Shown here in pieces: positions 7,937 through 16,911 of a DNA stretch of 44,279 nt. This stretch comes from Saccharopolyspora shandongensis (GTDB lineage Bacteria; Actinomycetota; Actinomycetes; Mycobacteriales; Pseudonocardiaceae), in the NCBI RefSeq assembly GCF_900106995.1, contig NZ_FNOK01000071.1, positions 1-44,279 on the forward strand. Direction: 5' to 3'. The position numbers and the translations under genes are program-made. Position 1 is the first letter of the stretch. Each line of letters begins with the position of its first letter. The notes under the pieces were generated by a model. It worked only from the letters and a program-made list of their open reading frames with translations, was not told the DNA's origin and did not search any database.

Positions 7937-9655
7937 GTGAAACGAAGCACCACGATGGCGCTCGCCCTGACGGTGACCACCGGGCTGGCCCTGACCGCGT
8001 GCGGCGGTGAGAAGCCCGCCCCGGGGTCCGGCTCAGGATCGACGGCCGACGCCTTCACGCCGGTGAAGATCGGGGAGGGCTACACCACCAAGGGCGGGAA
8101 CATCAACGTCCTGATGTCCTCGGACTTCCAGACGCTGGACCCCGGAAACAGCAACTACGTGCAGACCGCCAACGTGGGGCAGCTGTACTACCGCACGCTG
8201 ACCATGGCCAAGGAGACGGCCGGCCAGCCGCCCACCATCGTGCCGGACCTGGCCACCGACCTGGGCACGCCCTCCGCCGACGGCCTCACCTGGACCTACA
8301 CCCTGAAGAAACGGTTGAAGTTCGAGGACGGCACGCCGATCACCAGCAAGGACATCAAGTACGGAGTCGAGCGCACCTACGCCCGCGACGTCTACACCCA
8401 GGCGCCGCAGGAGCTGAACTCCGCCCTGGCCGACGACGGGTACAAGGGTCCGTACACCGGCGGCGACTTCAAGGCGATCGACACCCCGGACGACAGCACC
8501 GTCGTCTTCCACCTCAAGCAGCCGTTCGCCGAGTTCCCCGCCCTGGTTTCGCGGTCGAACACGGCGCCGGTGCCGCAGGCCAAGGACAGCAAGCTCGACT
8601 ACACCGCCCACCCGGTCTCGTCGGGCCCGTACAAGATCGAGTCGTACGACCGCGGCCGGTCGATGAAGCTGGTCCGCAACGAGCAGTGGGATCCGGCCAC
8701 CGATCCGAACCGGCCCGCCCTGCCGGACACGTTCACCTTCACCCTGTCCACCGCGCAGGCCACCATCAGCCAGCAGCTGATCGCCGACTCGGATCCGACG
8801 GCGATCACCTTGGACAGCAACGGTGGCCTGCAGGCGTCCGACGCGGCCAAGCTCAACGAGCCCAAGATCAAGGAGCGCACCGCGGCAGGGTTGCTGGGTT
8901 GCACGGACGTGCTCGACTTCAACACCGAGACGATCAAGGATCCTCAGGTGCGCAAGGCGATCGCGCTGTCCATCGACCGGAACGCGATCCAGTTGCAGTA
9001 CGGCGGCGCACGGTTCGGCAAGGTGGCCCAGTCGTACATCAACCCGGCTCAGCGCGGGTACGTCGAGCAGCACACCGACCTGGACCCGGGAGGCAAGGCG
9101 AAGCTGGACGAGGCCAAGAAGCTGTTGGAAGGCAAGGACTTCCCCAAGACCTTGGTGTACGGCTACGCGGACACCAACACCCGGTACAAGAACGTCGGCA
9201 CCGTGCTGCAGCAGGACCTCAAGGCGCTCGGCATCGACGTGCAGCTGCGTCCGATCCCGGCCGCCAACTACTACACGGTGCTGGCCAGTGACCAGATGCC
9301 GGACATCGCGCGCAGCGGCTGGTGCGGTGGCGCGGACAGCGGTTCGGTGCGCACCACCATCGACCCGAACGTGGGGCCGAGCGTGGACGGCAAGACCTAC
9401 GGCTTCTCCAACATCCCGCGGTACTACGACCCGAAGATCTCCGGCGAGATGTACCAGCTTCGTGGCGCCAACGGGTCGAGCGAGGAACTCGGGAAGAAGT
9501 GGGCGACCCTGTTCGACCAGGCCATGCAGTCCTACCCGCTGGTTCCGCTGGTGCGCACGTTCACCAACAGCGTGGTCGGTTCCAAGGTCCGCAACGCGCA
9601 GGTGGGCTACTTCTTCGGCGCCATCGACCTGTCGATCGTCGGCGTCGAGCGGTGA
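7937..9655 (+). CDS. Family 5 extracellular solute-binding lipoprotein
   Basis: A 572-residue binding protein of the DppA/OppA type, anchored outside the membrane. The N-terminus MKRSTTMALALTVTTGLALT leads into a lipobox ending at Cys22 (LTAC), followed by a flexible Gly/Ser/Pro linker. The family signature appears as the PDLATDLGTPSADGLTWTYT region, then FEDGTPITSKDIKYGVERTY. The mature part captures the substrate and hands it to the two permeases encoded on either side. The start GTG 7937 follows GAGGAG. Ligands in this family range from peptides to nickel, opines, sugars and amides. The amidohydrolase at the operon's end suggests an amide or cyclic nitrogen compound rather than a peptide, but that is inference. 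Confidence 0.92.
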   Translation: MKRSTTMALALTVTTGLALTACGGEKPAPGSGSGSTADAFTPVKIGEGYTTKGGNINVLMSSDFQTLDPGNSNYVQTANVGQLYYRTLTMAKETAGQPPTIVPDLATDLGTPSADGLTWTYTLKKRLKFEDGTPITSKDIKYGVERTYARDVYTQAPQELNSALADDGYKGPYTGGDFKAIDTPDDSTVVFHLKQPFAEFPALVSRSNTAPVPQAKDSKLDYTAHPVSSGPYKIESYDRGRSMKLVRNEQWDPATDPNRPALPDTFTFTLSTAQATISQQLIADSDPTAITLDSNGGLQASDAAKLNEPKIKERTAAGLLGCTDVLDFNTETIKDPQVRKAIALSIDRNAIQLQYGGARFGKVAQSYINPAQRGYVEQHTDLDPGGKAKLDEAKKLLEGKDFPKTLVYGYADTNTRYKNVGTVLQQDLKALGIDVQLRPIPAANYYTVLASDQMPDIARSGWCGGADSGSVRTTIDPNVGPSVDGKTYGFSNIPRYYDPKISGEMYQLRGANGSSEELGKKWATLFDQAMQSYPLVPLVRTFTNSVVGSKVRNAQVGYFFGAIDLSIVGVER

Positions 9656-9714
9656 CGGTCGCGGTACGAGAGAGGTAGAACGGTGAGTCCATCCCGAGCT
9701 GGCAGGTTGCGCCC

Positions 9715-10716
9715 ATGACCAGGTTCGTGTTGCGGCGGTTCGTCGCGATGATCGTGCTGCTGTTCGTCATCAGCTTCGTGACGTTCAGCTTGTTCCAGCT
9801 CGGTCCGGCGGACCCGGCCGCGGCGGCGTGCGGGCAGGAGTGCACTCCGCAACGCATCGCCGAGGCCCGCGTCGCGCTCGGGATGGACAAACCGTTCCTC
9901 AGCCAGTACTTCGCCTACATGTCCGGGCTGCTGGGCGACCGCACGGTCGGAGCGCCGGGCTCCGGGCCCCTGTGCTCCTGGCCGTGCCTGGGGAAGTCGT
10001 TTCAGACCAACGAGGACGTCACCACGATCATCGGGCGGGCCCTGCCGTACACGGTGTCGGTGGCCAGCGGTGCGATCGTGCTGTGGACCATCGCCGGCGT
10101 CGGGTTGGGTCTGCTGGCGGCGCTGCGCAAGGGCCGGCTCACCGACAAGTTGATCGTCGGCGCCGCCTCGATCGGGGTGTCCCTGCCCATTCCGGTGACC
10201 GGTCTGCTGTTGCTGCTGATGTTCGTCAGCACGCTGGACCTGCTGCCGTTCACCACCAACGAGATCGTCTCGCCGTTCGGCGCGGCGGGTCCGGGCGGCT
10301 GGTTCCTGAACTACCTGCTGCCCTGGGTGGCGCTGGCGGTGCTGTTCAGCGCGCAGTACATCCGGGTCACCCGCAGCAACATGCTGGAGACCTTCGGCGA
10401 GGACTTCATGCGCACCGCGCGCTCGAAGGGCATGCCCCGGCGGCGCGTCGTGTTCAAGCACGGTGTGCGGGCCGGAATCACGCCGGTGGTCACCATGCTC
10501 GGGATGGACATCGGCGTCCTGCTGGGCGGTGCCGTGCTCACCGAGCAGATCTTCTCGGTGCCGGGCGTCGGATTCACCGCGGTGCACGCCGCGCAGTCCG
10601 GCGACCTGCCGGTCACCATGGCCATCACCATGATGGCCGCGTTCTTCATCATCGTCGCCAACGTCCTGGTCGACGTCGCCTACGCGGTGATCGACCCACG
10701 AGTGAGGGTCGCCTGA
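9715..10716 (+). CDS. Peptide-type ABC transporter permease (DppB/OppB-like)
   Basis: A 333-residue permease with the standard DppB opening MTRFVLRRFVAMIVLLFVIS, a first helix followed by a large external loop, then five helices. The coupling loop EDFMRTARSKGMPRRRVVFK docks on the ATPases. Four Cys residues occur in the external loop (ACGQEC near residues 39-44 and LCSWPC near 85-90), which could form disulfides. It forms the pore with the DppC-like subunit encoded upstream. The next gene starts within the stop codon (TGATG at 10714-10718), so translation is coupled to the ATPase gene. Confidence 0.92.
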   Translation: MTRFVLRRFVAMIVLLFVISFVTFSLFQLGPADPAAAACGQECTPQRIAEARVALGMDKPFLSQYFAYMSGLLGDRTVGAPGSGPLCSWPCLGKSFQTNEDVTTIIGRALPYTVSVASGAIVLWTIAGVGLGLLAALRKGRLTDKLIVGAASIGVSLPIPVTGLLLLLMFVSTLDLLPFTTNEIVSPFGAAGPGGWFLNYLLPWVALAVLFSAQYIRVTRSNMLETFGEDFMRTARSKGMPRRRVVFKHGVRAGITPVVTMLGMDIGVLLGGAVLTEQIFSVPGVGFTAVHAAQSGDLPVTMAITMMAAFFIIVANVLVDVAYAVIDPRVRVA

Positions 10717-11729
10717 TGACCACGCCTGAAGCCGCGCCCATGCTGGCCATCCGCGACCTGAGGGTGAGTTTCCCGACCGACGACGGCGTGGTGCACGCGG
10801 TCAACGGGATGGACCTGAGCCTGCCGCGCGGGGAAACCGTCGGCATCGTCGGCGAATCCGGTTCCGGCAAGACCGTCACCACCCAGGCGCTGATGGGGCT
10901 GCTCAAGGACACCTCGGCCACGGTCACCGGTCAGATCCTTCTGGACGGACAGGACCTCAACGCGCTCACCGAGGCCCAGATGCGCGCCTACCGGGGCAAG
11001 AAGATCGCGATGATCTTCCAGGACCCGCTGTCGGCGATGCACCCGTTCTACCCGGTCGGGGTGCAGATCGCCGAGGCCTACCGGGTGCACAACGCCGTGT
11101 CCAAGAAGGCCGCGGCGGCGGTCGCCGTCGACATGCTCGGCCGGGTCGGGATTCCCGACCCGCGGCGCCGGTACTCGGCATACCCGCACGAGTTCTCCGG
11201 CGGCATGCGGCAGCGCGCGATGATCGCCATGGCGCTGGTCTGCGAGCCCGAGCTGCTGATCGCCGACGAGCCCACCACCGCGCTGGACGTCACCGTGCAG
11301 GCCCAGATCCTCGATCTGCTCAACGAGCTGCAGGCCGAGACGGGGACCTCGGTGATCATGGTGACCCACGACCTCGGAGTGGTCGCCGAGGTCTGCCACC
11401 AGGTCGTGGTGATGTACGGCGGGGTGCACGTGGAGCAGGCGACGGTCGCCGACCTCTTCAGCGACCCGCGACATCCCTACACAAAGGGACTGCTGGCTTC
11501 GATGCCATCGCTGGCGGGGGAGTCCGAGCGGCTCACACCGATTCCAGGCTTCCCGCCGTCGTTGCTGGCGCTGCCCGAGGGCTGCCTGTTCGCGGACCGC
11601 TGTCCGAAGGCGCACCTGGTGCCGGACAACGCCTGTGGTACCCGCCTTCCGACGCTGGTCGGCCCCGACGGGCACCCGTCGCGGTGCCACCTGGAGACGC
11701 TGTCCCCGGCCGGAGAGGTGATCCGATGA
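10716..11729 (+). CDS. ABC transporter ATP-binding protein (DppD/OppD-like)
   Basis: A 337-residue ATPase with Walker A GESGSGKT, Q-loop MIFQDPLSAMHP, signature FSGGMRQR and Walker B LLIADEPTTALD, followed by the C-terminal oligopeptide-ATPase extension containing a Cys-rich CLFADRCPKAH segment that in some relatives binds a 4Fe-4S cluster. It pairs with the DppF-like protein encoded next to power import. ATG 10716 shares one base with the stop of the permease gene, and its own stop overlaps the next start by four bases (ATGA). Confidence 0.93.
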   Translation: MTTPEAAPMLAIRDLRVSFPTDDGVVHAVNGMDLSLPRGETVGIVGESGSGKTVTTQALMGLLKDTSATVTGQILLDGQDLNALTEAQMRAYRGKKIAMIFQDPLSAMHPFYPVGVQIAEAYRVHNAVSKKAAAAVAVDMLGRVGIPDPRRRYSAYPHEFSGGMRQRAMIAMALVCEPELLIADEPTTALDVTVQAQILDLLNELQAETGTSVIMVTHDLGVVAEVCHQVVVMYGGVHVEQATVADLFSDPRHPYTKGLLASMPSLAGESERLTPIPGFPPSLLALPEGCLFADRCPKAHLVPDNACGTRLPTLVGPDGHPSRCHLETLSPAGEVIR

Positions 11730-12727
11730 CGCCGCTGCTGCAGGTCACCGACCTGACCAAGCACTTCCCGATCCGCTCCGGCGTCTTCAGGTCCGCCGGC
11801 GGCGTGATCAAAGCCGTCGACGGGGTCAGCTTCTCGATCGACGCCGGGCAAACCCTCGGGCTGGTGGGGGAGTCCGGTTGCGGCAAGTCGACCACCGGCC
11901 GGCTGCTCATGCGGTTGCTGACCGCCACGTCCGGGAGCATCCGGCTCGACGGCCAGGAGATCGCCGAACTCCGCCGGTCGGACCTGCAGGAGTACCGGCG
12001 CCGGGTGCAGATGGTGTTCCAGAACCCCTCGTCCTCGCTCAACCCGCGCCAGTCCGTGGGCAGTGCGATCGCTGCACCGCTGCTGGCCCAGCGGGTCACG
12101 CCGACCGGCGGCGTCAAGGCCAGGGTGCGGGACCTGATGGACCGGGTGGGGCTGCGTCCCGACCACTACAACCGCTTCCCGCACGAGTTCTCGGGCGGCC
12201 AGAAGCAGCGCGTGGGCATCGCCCGGGCTCTCGCCCTGGACCCGCAGCTGATCATCTGCGACGAACCGGTGTCCGCGCTGGACGTCTCGGTGCAGGCCCA
12301 GGTGATCAACCTGCTGGAGGACATCCAGCGGGACACCGGGGTGGCGTACCTCTTCGTCGCGCATGACCTGTCCGTGGTCAAGCACTTCGCCGACCGCGTC
12401 GCGGTGATGTACCTGGGAAAGATCATGGAATACGGGGACAGTGCGGGCGTTTTCGACGCTCCGAAGCATCCCTACACCCAGGCGCTGCTGTCCGCCGTCC
12501 CGCATCCGGACCCGGCGGCAGATCGGAGCGGGCGGATCCGGCTGTCCGGCGATCTGCCCAGCCCGGCCGACCCGCCGCGCGGCTGCGTGTTCCAGTCCCG
12601 GTGCCCGGCGTATCCGTTGCTGGACCCGCAACGACGGCAGTCGTGCACCGACAGCGTGCCGAGCGGCGACATCGCCTGCCACCACACCGATTCCGCAGGC
12701 GAGGCACTGGCCGCCGCGCCCCGGTGA
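11726..12727 (+). CDS. ABC transporter ATP-binding protein (DppF/OppF-like)
   Basis: A 333-residue partner ATPase with Walker A GESGCGKS, Q-loop MVFQNPSSSLNP, signature FSGGQKQR, Walker B LIICDEPVSALD and the same Cys-containing C-terminal extension (CVFQSRCPAYPLLD). The 16-residue insertion after the first strand (FPIRSGVFRSAGGVIKAV) is characteristic of the OppF branch. The start ATG 11726 overlaps the DppD stop. An upstream in-frame start would only prolong the overlap. It forms the heterodimeric motor of the importer. Confidence 0.93.
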   Translation: MTPLLQVTDLTKHFPIRSGVFRSAGGVIKAVDGVSFSIDAGQTLGLVGESGCGKSTTGRLLMRLLTATSGSIRLDGQEIAELRRSDLQEYRRRVQMVFQNPSSSLNPRQSVGSAIAAPLLAQRVTPTGGVKARVRDLMDRVGLRPDHYNRFPHEFSGGQKQRVGIARALALDPQLIICDEPVSALDVSVQAQVINLLEDIQRDTGVAYLFVAHDLSVVKHFADRVAVMYLGKIMEYGDSAGVFDAPKHPYTQALLSAVPHPDPAADRSGRIRLSGDLPSPADPPRGCVFQSRCPAYPLLDPQRRQSCTDSVPSGDIACHHTDSAGEALAAAPR

Positions 12728-12780
12728 GCGGTGCCACGTCCTGCTGAACATCCTTACCGCGCAACAGAAAGGTGACGACC

Positions 12781-13992
12781 GTGTTGATCCGCGACATCCG
12801 CCCGTGGGGTGGCGAGCGCAGCGATGTCGAACTCGCCGGCGATCGCATTGCGGAGATCCGCCGCCACGATCCGGCCGCGCAGCCGGCCGGCGAGGTGGTC
12901 GAGGGCCGTGGCCGGCTGTTGCTGCCGTCGTTCAGCGACGTGCACGTGCACCTGGACTCGACCCGGATCGGCCTTCCGTTCCGGCCGCACACGGGCGGTC
13001 CGGGCGTGTGGACGATGATGCTCAACGACCGGCAGAACTGGCGCACCGCGGAGGTCCCCCTCGCGGAGCGGGTGGCCGGCACGCTGGAGCGGATGATCGC
13101 CCGCGGCACCACGCGGGTGCGGTCGTACGCCCAGGTGGATGTGGACTGCAAGCTGGAGAAGTTCGATGCCGTGGTGGCCGCGAAGGAGAAGTTCGCCGGT
13201 CAGGCCGACGTCCAGATCATGACGTTCCCGCAGGCCGGCATCCTCCGCGAGGAGGGGACCGTCGACTACCTGGAGGCCTCGCTGAAGGCCGGCGCCGACG
13301 TGATCGGCGGCATCGACCCCTGCAGCCTCGACCGGGATCCCAAGGGGCACTTGGACGTCGTGTTCGGGCTGGCGGAGAAGTACCAGGTGGAGGTGGACAT
13401 CCACCTGCACGAGCCGGGGCATCTCGGGGTGTTCTCCACCGATCTCGTGCTCGAACGCACCCGGGCGCTGGGCATGCAGGGCAAGGTCACGATGTCCCAC
13501 GCCTACGAGCTGGGCTCGGTCTCCGAATCGGTGAGCCGCCGCATCATCGACGACTTCGCCGAGCTGGACATCGCGATGGCCACCGTGGCACCGGCGGACC
13601 GCGACCAGCTGTCGCTGGAGGCGCTGACGGAGGCGGGCGTCCGGGTGGGCCTGGGCGAGGACGGCCAGCGCGACTACTGGAGCCCCTACGGCAACTGCGA
13701 CATGCTCGACCGCACCTGGCAGCTGGCCTTCACCAACAAGTTCCGCCGCGACGACCTGATCGAGATGTCGCTCGCGGTCGCGACCATGGGTGGGGCCTCG
13801 ATCATGAGCCACGACGTCGCACGGCTCGCCGGGATCGCCGACCGGCCCGGTCTTGCCGTCGGCGACCGCGCTGACCTGCTGCTGGTCGACGGCGAAACGC
13901 CGACCAGCGCCGTGATGGACCGCGGCACCGATCGCACGGTCCTGCACGACGGCGTGGTCGTCGCCGACCAACTGGCCCTGGTAAGCCGCTGA
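12781..13992 (+). CDS. Cytosine-deaminase-like amidohydrolase
   Basis: A 403-residue metal-dependent hydrolase of the amidohydrolase superfamily, in the cytosine deaminase/N-isopropylammelide branch. The metal motif DVHVHLD follows the small N-terminal beta domain. Further ligands are in VDIHLHEPGH and MSHAYELGS, and LGEDGQRDYWSPYG corresponds to the CodA segment with the last metal-binding Asp. GTG 12781 is preceded at 8 bases by AGAAAGG; an in-frame GTG at 12772 is too close to that site. As the last gene of the ABC operon it probably deaminates or opens the imported compound. The substrate is unknown; hydrolysis of a C-N bond is the family expectation. Confidence 0.85.
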   Translation: MLIRDIRPWGGERSDVELAGDRIAEIRRHDPAAQPAGEVVEGRGRLLLPSFSDVHVHLDSTRIGLPFRPHTGGPGVWTMMLNDRQNWRTAEVPLAERVAGTLERMIARGTTRVRSYAQVDVDCKLEKFDAVVAAKEKFAGQADVQIMTFPQAGILREEGTVDYLEASLKAGADVIGGIDPCSLDRDPKGHLDVVFGLAEKYQVEVDIHLHEPGHLGVFSTDLVLERTRALGMQGKVTMSHAYELGSVSESVSRRIIDDFAELDIAMATVAPADRDQLSLEALTEAGVRVGLGEDGQRDYWSPYGNCDMLDRTWQLAFTNKFRRDDLIEMSLAVATMGGASIMSHDVARLAGIADRPGLAVGDRADLLLVDGETPTSAVMDRGTDRTVLHDGVVVADQLALVSR

Positions 13993-13997
13993 GCCCC

Positions 13998-14071
13998 GAG
14001 GCGGGAGCCGCCCGGCAGGTCGGCAGCGGAAGCCGGAACGTCCAGATGGGCACGCCGGCGGCTCCCGCCTC
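13998..14071 (+). terminator. Long-range inverted repeat after the ABC operon
   Basis: GAGGCGGGAGCCGCC at 13998-14012 and its exact reverse complement at 14057-14071 could form a 15-bp stem closing a 44-base loop, beginning 6 bases past the stop codon. It is probably the operon terminator. The large loop is unusual. Confidence 0.6.
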
Positions 14072-14160
14072 ACTACTCGTCGAACACTGCTGAGAAATTG
14101 CCCGAGGATCGACGCAAGTTCTCCGTCCCGATTTCCTAAACAGGTGCTCGGGGTGTCGAA

Positions 14161-14568
14161 CTAGTAGGACTGCAGCTCGATCAGGTGGCCGTCGGGGTCG
14201 CGCAGGTGGGCGCTGCGCAGGTTCGGGCCCCACTCCGGTCGGTCGGTCGGGCCGATGACGAGGCGGCCACCGTGCTCCAGGCAGAGGGCCAGCCGCTTGT
14301 CCACATCGTCCACCCGGAAGACGAGCATTGCGGTGTCCTGCGCCGGGCCGGGTTGTGCGGGAAGTGCCCCGGTGCCAACGGTTGCGGCCATCGCGCCGCG
14401 GTCGAACAGCACCAGGACGGCCTCGTCGTTGACGTCCCAGTTGGCGTAGGGGCCTTCTTGCGTGCCCTTGACGAGGCTTGCGCCGGCCAGTGGCGGCAGG
14501 ATCGCCTCGTAGAAGCGGAAGCACTCGGCGAAGCGGGTGACGAGCAGGCGAGGGTAGAGGGCGTCCAC
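14161..14568 (-). CDS. VOC-family (glyoxalase/bleomycin-resistance fold) protein
   Basis: A 135-residue single-domain VOC protein. It starts LYPRLLVTRFAECFRFYEAI, has the central AMLVFRVDDVDKRLALCLEH and ends with HLRDPDGHLIELQSY, whose Glu is the usual metal ligand of the second beta-alpha-beta module. The GTG at 14568 is preceded by GAGGAG; a longer version from an ATG at 14631 would run through the operator. It is transcribed away from a MarR-type regulator with 78 bases between the starts, so it is the likely target of that repressor. Members act as dioxygenases, isomerases or drug-binding proteins; which one cannot be told. Confidence 0.82.
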   Translation of the reverse strand: MDALYPRLLVTRFAECFRFYEAILPPLAGASLVKGTQEGPYANWDVNDEAVLVLFDRGAMAATVGTGALPAQPGPAQDTAMLVFRVDDVDKRLALCLEHGGRLVIGPTDRPEWGPNLRSAHLRDPDGHLIELQSY

Positions 14569-14600
14569 GGCAGGGCTCCTCGGGTCGACGGCCGGCAAAT

Positions 14601-14620
14601 TAGTGGGTCCGAACCCACTA
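14601..14620. promoter_or_regulatory. Palindromic operator between VOC and MarR genes
   Basis: TAGTGGGTCCGAACCCACTA is a perfect inverted repeat with 8-bp arms and a 4-base centre, placed between the divergent starts. Size and position match MarR-dimer operators. A smaller palindrome AGGTGGGCACCT follows at 14622-14633, and TAGACT at 14634-14639 could be the -10 box of the regulator gene. Confidence 0.75.
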
Positions 14621-14646
14621 TAGGTGGGCACCTTAGACTCGCGCCC

Positions 14647-15102
14647 ATGTCCGCCGATCGATCCACTCCGCCAACCCTGCTGGATCTCAGCACCTACCTG
14701 CTCTCCCGGGTCGGCAAGACCGCCCGCGGCCTACTGGCCGAGCGGCTGGCCGAGCGTGGCCTGCGACTGTGGGACATGGCGGCCCTCGCCGCGCTGGCCG
14801 ACTTCGGGCCGCACGCCCAGCGCGACCTGGCGGTCCGGCTGGGCGTGGACCCGAGCGACATGGCCAAGGCGGTCGACCAGTTGGCCACCGCCGGGTACGT
14901 CGACCGGGCACGCGACATGGCGGACCGGCGGCGGGTCTCCGTCTCCCTCACCCCCGCCGGGCGGGCCGTCCTGGCGGACCTGGACGCCGAGGCACGAGCC
15001 GTCCAGGACCAGGTGCTCGAGCCGCTGGACGCGAAGGAGCGCCAATTGCTCCAAGGATTGCTGCTACGCGTCCACGAAGGACTGGCGGACGTCGGCCGTT
15101 AG
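14647..15102 (+). CDS. MarR-family transcriptional regulator
   Basis: A 151-residue winged-helix repressor. It has the helix pair around LWDMAALAALADFGPHAQRD, the recognition region LAVRLGVDPSDMAKAVDQLA and the wing ARDMADRRRVSVSLTPAGRA with the conserved DxRR motif of MarR proteins. ATG 14647 lies 7 bases after a possible -10 box (TAGACT), so the transcript may be leaderless, which is common in actinomycetes. The operator at 14601-14620 lies just upstream and would allow autorepression plus control of the VOC gene. The ligand is unknown. Confidence 0.9.
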   Translation: MSADRSTPPTLLDLSTYLLSRVGKTARGLLAERLAERGLRLWDMAALAALADFGPHAQRDLAVRLGVDPSDMAKAVDQLATAGYVDRARDMADRRRVSVSLTPAGRAVLADLDAEARAVQDQVLEPLDAKERQLLQGLLLRVHEGLADVGR

Positions 15103-15590
15103 AAAGCCGCGATCACTTTCTGGAATCCTGCCGCTACCTGCGCGCTGCCCACGAGCGCTGTGTGGACGGCAGAGGTTGCCGGGTTCTCATCGTGCGCCAC
15201 GACACAATGAGGTTTTTCCAACCTCGATTTGCGTGGCGGTGCGGGTAGCGGAAGCTCCCTGGTCTGTGGGTGCCCTGACTTATGTATGTCCAATACACGG
15301 CGTCAGGGCCGTCCTCGCCGAGGGAACCCCGAGGGGGTGGGCGCCGTGAACCCGCGGCGGTGCAAGTGTCGTAGGTGGGCTATGCGCCTGCGGCGCCTGC
15401 GGCACCCCATCGACGTGCAGCTTTGCGACCCGCGACTGCGCGCCGACCAGGATGAAAAACGCTCAATGGTCACAGGTGTGACGCGTGCCGGGCCGTCAGC
15501 CGGACCCCGCATGGTCACGCTGCGGTGGGCGGACGCGTTCCTCTCCTTCTGCCGTCAACCCGTTGGACCTGCTCGTCTAGGCTTGCGGGT
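15103..15590. other. Intergenic region upstream of thyA
   Basis: Nearly 490 bases with no supportable gene. A stem GCCCTGAC (15272-15279) pairs with GTCAGGGC (15302-15309) around a 22-base loop, and may terminate the MarR transcript. TAGGCT at 15578-15583 ends 7 bases before the thyA ATG and is a candidate -10 box. Confidence 0.4.
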
Positions 15591-16388
15591 ATGCCGGACA
15601 CGCAGTACGAAGACCTGCTTCGCCACGTTCTCGACACGGGTGCTCACAAGGGGGACCGCACCGGGACGGGCACGCGGTCGATCTTCGGTCACCAGCTGCG
15701 CTACCGGCTGTCCGATGGCTTCCCGCTGATCACGACGAAGAAGGTGCACTTCCGCTCTGTCGCGTACGAGCTCCTGTGGTTCCTGCGCGGCGATGCGAAC
15801 GTCACGTGGTTGCAGGAGAACGGCGTCACGATCTGGAACGAGTGGGCGGCGCCGGACGGTGATCTCGGTCCTGTCTACGGTGTGCAGTGGCGGTCGTGGC
15901 CGACCCCGGACGGCGGGCACGTCGACCAGCTCAGCGAGGTGCTGCGCACGCTGCGCGAGAACCCCGACTCCCGGCGGATCGTCGTGTCCGCGTGGAACGT
16001 CGCCGACATCCCGCGGATGGCGCTGCCGCCGTGCCACGCGTTCTTCCAGTTCTACGTCGCCGACGGCAAGCTGTCCTGCCAGCTGTACCAGCGCAGCGCG
16101 GACCTGTTCCTCGGCGTGCCGTTCAACATCGCGAGCTACGCGCTGCTGACGCACATGATCGCCGAGCAGGTGGGTCTCGACGTCGGTGACTTCGTCTGGA
16201 CCGGCGGCGACTGCCACATCTACGACAACCACGAGGACCAGGTCCGCACGCAGCTCGCACGCGAGGCGCGGCCGTTCCCCACGCTGAGCCTGAAGCCTGC
16301 GGCCAGCCTGTTCGACTACACCTACGAGCACATCGCGATCGAGGGCTACGACCCGCACCCCGGCATCAAGGCTCCGGTGGCGGTGTGA
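15591..16388 (+). CDS. thyA: Thymidylate synthase
   Basis: A 265-residue ThyA-type enzyme, the same length as the E. coli protein. It methylates dUMP to dTMP using methylene-tetrahydrofolate. The N-terminal block DRTGTGTRSIFGHQLRYRL binds the phosphate, the catalytic Cys148 is in ALPPCHAFFQFYV, QLYQRSADLFLGVPFNIASY is the dUMP/folate-contacting signature, and the protein ends in IKAPVAV, where the family's C-terminal tail closes over the site. The start ATG 15591 lacks a Shine-Dalgarno sequence and sits 7 bases after TAGGCT, so the message may be leaderless. The stop overlaps folA by four bases. Confidence 0.97.
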   Translation: MPDTQYEDLLRHVLDTGAHKGDRTGTGTRSIFGHQLRYRLSDGFPLITTKKVHFRSVAYELLWFLRGDANVTWLQENGVTIWNEWAAPDGDLGPVYGVQWRSWPTPDGGHVDQLSEVLRTLRENPDSRRIVVSAWNVADIPRMALPPCHAFFQFYVADGKLSCQLYQRSADLFLGVPFNIASYALLTHMIAEQVGLDVGDFVWTGGDCHIYDNHEDQVRTQLAREARPFPTLSLKPAASLFDYTYEHIAIEGYDPHPGIKAPVAV

Positions 16389-16843
16389 TCGGGCTCATCT
16401 GGGCGCAGTCGGCCAACGGCATCATCGGCCGCGACGGCACGCTGCCGTGGCACCTGCCGGAGGACCTGAAGCACTTCCGCTCCCTGACCGCGGGTGCGAC
16501 CGTGCTGATGGGCCGCCGCACCTGGGACTCGCTGCCGCCGCGGTTCCGGCCGCTGCCGGGCAGGCGCAACCTCGTGTTGTCACGCACCCCGCAGGAGGGC
16601 GTGGAGACCTTCCCCGACCTGCCGCAGGCGCTCGCCGCGGTGTCCGGGGACGTGTGGGTGATGGGTGGCGCGGCGGTGTACCGGGCGGCCCTGCCGTTCG
16701 CGGACCAGGTCGTGGTCACCGAGATCCGGGAGTCCTTCGAAGGCGACACGCACGCACCGGACGTGGGGCGGCCGCCGGACTCCGTCGGGGAGTGGCAGGA
16801 ATCGTCGACCGGCCTGCACTACCGGTTCCTGACCTGGGGCTGA
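16385..16843 (+). CDS. folA: Dihydrofolate reductase
   Basis: A 152-residue DHFR that regenerates tetrahydrofolate from the dihydrofolate produced by thymidylate synthase. IWAQSANGIIGRDGTLPWHL holds the substrate and Met20-type loop, LPEDLKHFR has the catalytic acidic residue, LMGRRTWDSLPPRFRPLPGR binds NADPH, and VMGGAAVYRAALPFADQVVV is the late Gly-Gly motif. GTG 16385 overlaps the thyA stop (GTGA), so the pair is translationally coupled. This is the common actinobacterial thyA-folA arrangement. Confidence 0.96.
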   Translation: MIGLIWAQSANGIIGRDGTLPWHLPEDLKHFRSLTAGATVLMGRRTWDSLPPRFRPLPGRRNLVLSRTPQEGVETFPDLPQALAAVSGDVWVMGGAAVYRAALPFADQVVVTEIRESFEGDTHAPDVGRPPDSVGEWQESSTGLHYRFLTWG

Positions 16844-16911
16844 GTCGCTGCTCGATGCCCGGCCACCGGCACCCCGGTCCTGCGGGCGACTTCGTCGCGC
16901 GGTCGTCCGCG

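Noticed and set aside
15272..15309. Stem-loop upstream of thyA as a possible riboswitch
   Set aside because: Only one 8-bp stem and no conserved core; thyA appears leaderless from a -10 box much closer to the ATG. More likely a terminator for the MarR gene.
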